Shown in pieces: positions 61,056 to 63,402 of a stretch of 63,402 nt of DNA (position 1 is its first letter; every line of letters starts with the position of its first letter). Source of the stretch: Mesorhizobium alhagi CCNWXJ12-2. Lineage in GTDB: Bacteria > Pseudomonadota > Alphaproteobacteria > Rhizobiales > Rhizobiaceae. Both the position numbers and the translations under genes were made by a program. The notes below the pieces were generated by a model. It saw only the letters and a list, made by a program, of their open reading frames with translations. It searched no databases and was not told where the DNA came from. The DNA lies in NCBI RefSeq assembly GCF_000236565.1, contig NZ_AHAM01000122.1:1-63402 (forward strand), read 5' to 3'.

Positions 61056-62189
61056 TCAGCTTTTCTGAGGCTCCGCCAGTACACCGCCGCTGACCGGTTC
61101 GCGGCACCCGGTGGTGGTCGGAAAAGTCAGCGGCAGGCCTTTCAGTGAGCGCACCGCGAGATACGCCCAGGCTTCCGCCTCGGTCGCATCGCCGTCCAGC
61201 CCCGCATCTTCGGCGACGATCACCTGTGCGCCGACCCTCTCCGCGCCCGAGCGCAGATCGCCGACGATATGCGGGTTTTTTCGCCCGCCGCCGCAGACGA
61301 TCCAGAGTTTCGGCTTTTCCGGCACGTGCTCGGCCGATTTCAGGATCGCCTCTGCCGAAACGGCGGCAAGCGTCCTGGCGCCGTCCGAAAGCTCCAGCCC
61401 GCGCGCAAGGTCCAGCGTGAAATCATTGCGGTCCAGCGATTTGGGGCCGGATTTCTCGAAGAACGGATTTTCCAGATAGCGCCCGACCACGTCGCTGACC
61501 ACGCCGCCCTCGCTGGCGATCGCCCCGCCCGCGTCGAACGGCACGCCGCCCTCCCGGCTGACCCATTGGTCTATCAGCGTGTTGCCTGGACCGGTGTCGA
61601 AGGCGACCGGCGCGCCTTGCGCCGGCACATAGGTCACGTTGGAAATCCCGCCGATATTGATGAACACGACCGGAAATTTTCCGGCGAAAGGTTTTGGCAG
61701 CGAGCGCGCGAGTGCCGCGTGATAGGCGGGCACAAGCGGCGCGCCCTGCCCGCCATGCGCCATATCGTTGGCGCGCATGTCGTAGACCACGGGAATTCCG
61801 GTTTCGCGGGCAAGCAGCGCGCCGTCGCCGAGTTGCACCGTCACGCCGGTCGCCGGCCGGTGCAGCACCGTCTGGCCGTGAAAGCCGATCACATCCGGCC
61901 TGCCCCAGTGGCCTTCCTCCGATTTCAGGAACGCCTCGACCGCGCGAGCGTGCCTCAGGCTGATCTCGGTTTCCAGTTCGGCGAGGTCGCCCGGCCGGTC
62001 CTCGCGCCTGACGATGGCCTTCGCCGTTTCCAGCGCCGCCTCGATGCGCCGCCGGAACGCAGCATCGTAGGGCACGAACATTGACGGGCCGGCCACGATC
62101 CGGTTTTCACCGTCGGTCCTCACGAAAGCGATGTCGATGCCGTCCATAGACGTGCCGCTCATCAGGCCGATTGCGCACAGTGCCGCCAT
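61056..62189 (-). CDS. anmK: Anhydro-N-acetylmuramic acid kinase
   Basis: 377 residues: [18 protein letters not shown] at the start, [24 protein letters not shown] and [14 protein letters not shown]. Recycles cell-wall 1,6-anhydro-MurNAc to MurNAc-6-phosphate. Start ATG 62189; divergent from tyrS. Confidence 0.95.
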   Translation of the reverse strand: MAALCAIGLMSGTSMDGIDIAFVRTDGENRIVAGPSMFVPYDAAFRRRIEAALETAKAIVRREDRPGDLAELETEISLRHARAVEAFLKSEEGHWGRPDVIGFHGQTVLHRPATGVTVQLGDGALLARETGIPVVYDMRANDMAHGGQGAPLVPAYHAALARSLPKPFAGKFPVVFINIGGISNVTYVPAQGAPVAFDTGPGNTLIDQWVSREGGVPFDAGGAIASEGGVVSDVVGRYLENPFFEKSGPKSLDRNDFTLDLARGLELSDGARTLAAVSAEAILKSAEHVPEKPKLWIVCGGGRKNPHIVGDLRSGAERVGAQVIVAEDAGLDGDATEAEAWAYLAVRSLKGLPLTFPTTTGCREPVSGGVLAEPQKS

Positions 62190-62294
62190 TTTCGCCGCCG
62201 TTCTTGTGATTCCTTGTGCGCGGATGCTAAACGCGCCCATTCACTCTTGCCATGGCGGGCGCGCGCCCGCCGCGATGTTCCCCGGGATAGCAAA

Positions 62295-63402
62295 ATGTCC
62301 GCCTTCAAATCCGACTTCCTGCGCACGATGTCCGAGCGCGGCTTCATCCACCAGACCTCGGATGATGCCGGCCTCGACAGGTTCTTCGCGACGGAAACGG
62401 TGACGGCCTATATCGGTTTCGACGCGACGGCCAAAAGCTTGCATGCCGGCTCGCTGATCCAGATCATGATGCTGCACTGGCTTCAGCAGACCGGCCACCG
62501 CCCGATCGCACTGATGGGCGGCGGCACCTCGATGATCGGTGATCCCTCCTTCAAGGATGAGGCGCGCAGGCTGCTCACGCCGGCCGACATCGAGGACAAC
62601 CTCACCGGCATCCGCCGGAATTTCGCGCCCTACCTGAATTTCGGCGACGGCCCGGGCGACGCCATGATGGTCAACAATGCCGACTGGCTGATGGAGATCA
62701 ACTACGTCAATTTCCTGCGCGATGTCGGTCGGCATTTCTCGGTCAATCGCATGCTGGCTTTCGATTCGGTGAAGATGCGGCTCGAGCGCGAGCAGTCGCT
62801 GTCCTTCCTCGAATTCAACTACATGATCCTGCAGGCTTACGACTTCGTCGAGCTCTACAAGCGCTTCGGCTGCCGCCTGCAGATGGGCGGCTCGGACCAG
62901 TGGGGCAACATCGTCAACGGCATCGATCTCGGCCGGCGCATGGAGGATGCCTCCCTGTTCGCGCTCACCACGCCGCTGCTCACCACTTCGTCCGGCGCCA
63001 AGATGGGCAAGACGGCCTCAGGCGCCGTCTGGCTCGATCCGGAAATGCTGAGCGTCTATGACTTCTGGCAATACTGGCGCAATACCGAGGACGCCGATGT
63101 CGGCCGCTTCCTGAAGCTCTACACGACCTTGCCGATGGACGAGATCGCACGGCTGGAGGCGCTCGGCGGCTCCGAGATCAACGACGCCAAGAAGATCCTC
63201 GCGACCGAGATCACCGCTCTGCTGCACGGCCGCGCTGCCGCCGAGCAGGCGAGCGAAACCGCGCGCAAAACCTTCGAGGAAGGCGTCACCGCCGACACGC
63301 TGCCGACGGTCGAGATCGGCCGGGATGCGCTGGAGGCAGGGATCGGCATCCTGTCGCTGTTCGTTACGGCGGGGCTCGCCTCCTCCAATGGCGAGGCGCG
63401 CC
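62295..63402 (+). CDS. tyrS: Tyrosyl-tRNA synthetase (cut by right edge)
   Basis: First 369 codons of TyrS from ATG 62295. [19 protein letters not shown] holds the HIGH-type HAGS motif, [12 protein letters not shown] and [16 protein letters not shown] bind tyrosine and tRNA, and KMGKTASGA is the KMSKS loop. The frame runs off at 63402 just inside the C-terminal S4-like domain (ASSNGEAR). Charges tRNA-Tyr. Confidence 0.97.
   Translation, partial: MSAFKSDFLRTMSERGFIHQTSDDAGLDRFFATETVTAYIGFDATAKSLHAGSLIQIMMLHWLQQTGHRPIALMGGGTSMIGDPSFKDEARRLLTPADIEDNLTGIRRNFAPYLNFGDGPGDAMMVNNADWLMEINYVNFLRDVGRHFSVNRMLAFDSVKMRLEREQSLSFLEFNYMILQAYDFVELYKRFGCRLQMGGSDQWGNIVNGIDLGRRMEDASLFALTTPLLTTSSGAKMGKTASGAVWLDPEMLSVYDFWQYWRNTEDADVGRFLKLYTTLPMDEIARLEALGGSEINDAKKILATEITALLHGRAAAEQASETARKTFEEGVTADTLPTVEIGRDALEAGIGILSLFVTAGLASSNGEAR

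Overview
The window looks like a chromosomal segment of an alphaproteobacterium of the order Hyphomicrobiales (Rhizobiales), most likely a Mesorhizobium-like member of the Phyllobacteriaceae. This rests on GC-rich coding sequence, the suf operon layout (iscS-sufB-sufC-sufD-sufS-sufT-sufA), the split PurS/PurQ/PurL enzyme, an F1 ATPase zeta subunit (DUF1476), families common in rhizobia (DUF3008, DUF2259, DUF1236, DUF1176), a GTTC-N7-GTTC type SOS box at recA and an Irr-like palindrome at the suf operon. Species cannot be named from the sequence. No rRNA, tRNA, CRISPR array, prophage or insertion sequence was seen. No gap between genes exceeds 300 bases.

Layout. 1-9.7 kb (all minus strand): tamB (cut by the left edge) and tamA, then an oxidoreductase block (PQQ glucose dehydrogenase, SDR, ALDH7-type dehydrogenase, aldo/keto reductase) and a J-domain-like protein. 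9.7-12.7 kb: small accessory proteins (DUF1993, DUF1176, GFA, alpha/beta hydrolase). 12.8-17.7 kb: a tightly overlapping molybdenum-hydroxylase maturation operon (MoxR/CoxD, VWA/CoxE, two XdhC proteins, MoeA-MocA fusion) without a hydroxylase structural gene. 17.7-18.7 kb: flavin reductase and quinol-monooxygenase-like genes behind a SoxR-type promoter. 18.8-26.8 kb: a solute-binding protein coupled to a P1 peptidase, DUF2171, DUF2259, purB, VOC, hydrolase, aldolase and ATPase zeta. 27.1-33.6 kb: a long plus-strand purine/thiol cluster (purC, purS, purQ, purL, bolA, grxD) interleaved with small or poorly known genes, including a possible GT42/DUF115-like protein.

33.7-42.8 kb: Bcr/CflA-type exporter, ttcA, rpsD, a frameshifted 2OG-Fe(II) oxygenase, a membrane-ferredoxin-adenylate cyclase fusion, an HxlR regulator divergent from an NAD(P)-binding protein, DUF3008, murI and an SPOUT RNA methyltransferase. 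42.8-50.7 kb: TfoX-like protein, icd, alaS, recA and psuK-psuG. 50.9-59.6 kb: TfoX- and GFA-type proteins, DUF1236 and the whole suf operon on the minus strand. 59.8-63.4 kb: alpha/beta hydrolase, a DUF1508 protein with an H1-like tail, anmK, and tyrS cut by the right edge.

Most of the window is housekeeping: purine synthesis, Fe-S assembly, translation (rpsD, alaS, tyrS), tRNA modification, wall recycling, DNA repair and the TCA cycle. The less ordinary signals are regulatory or architectural: the SoxR-like promoter, the Irr-like site and a second palindrome before iscS, the long hairpin element between sufD and sufS, the redox-cyclase fusion, the frameshifted oxygenase, and the possible glycosyltransferase-like gene between purL and bolA. 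I did not find a clear, wholly new multi-gene system.
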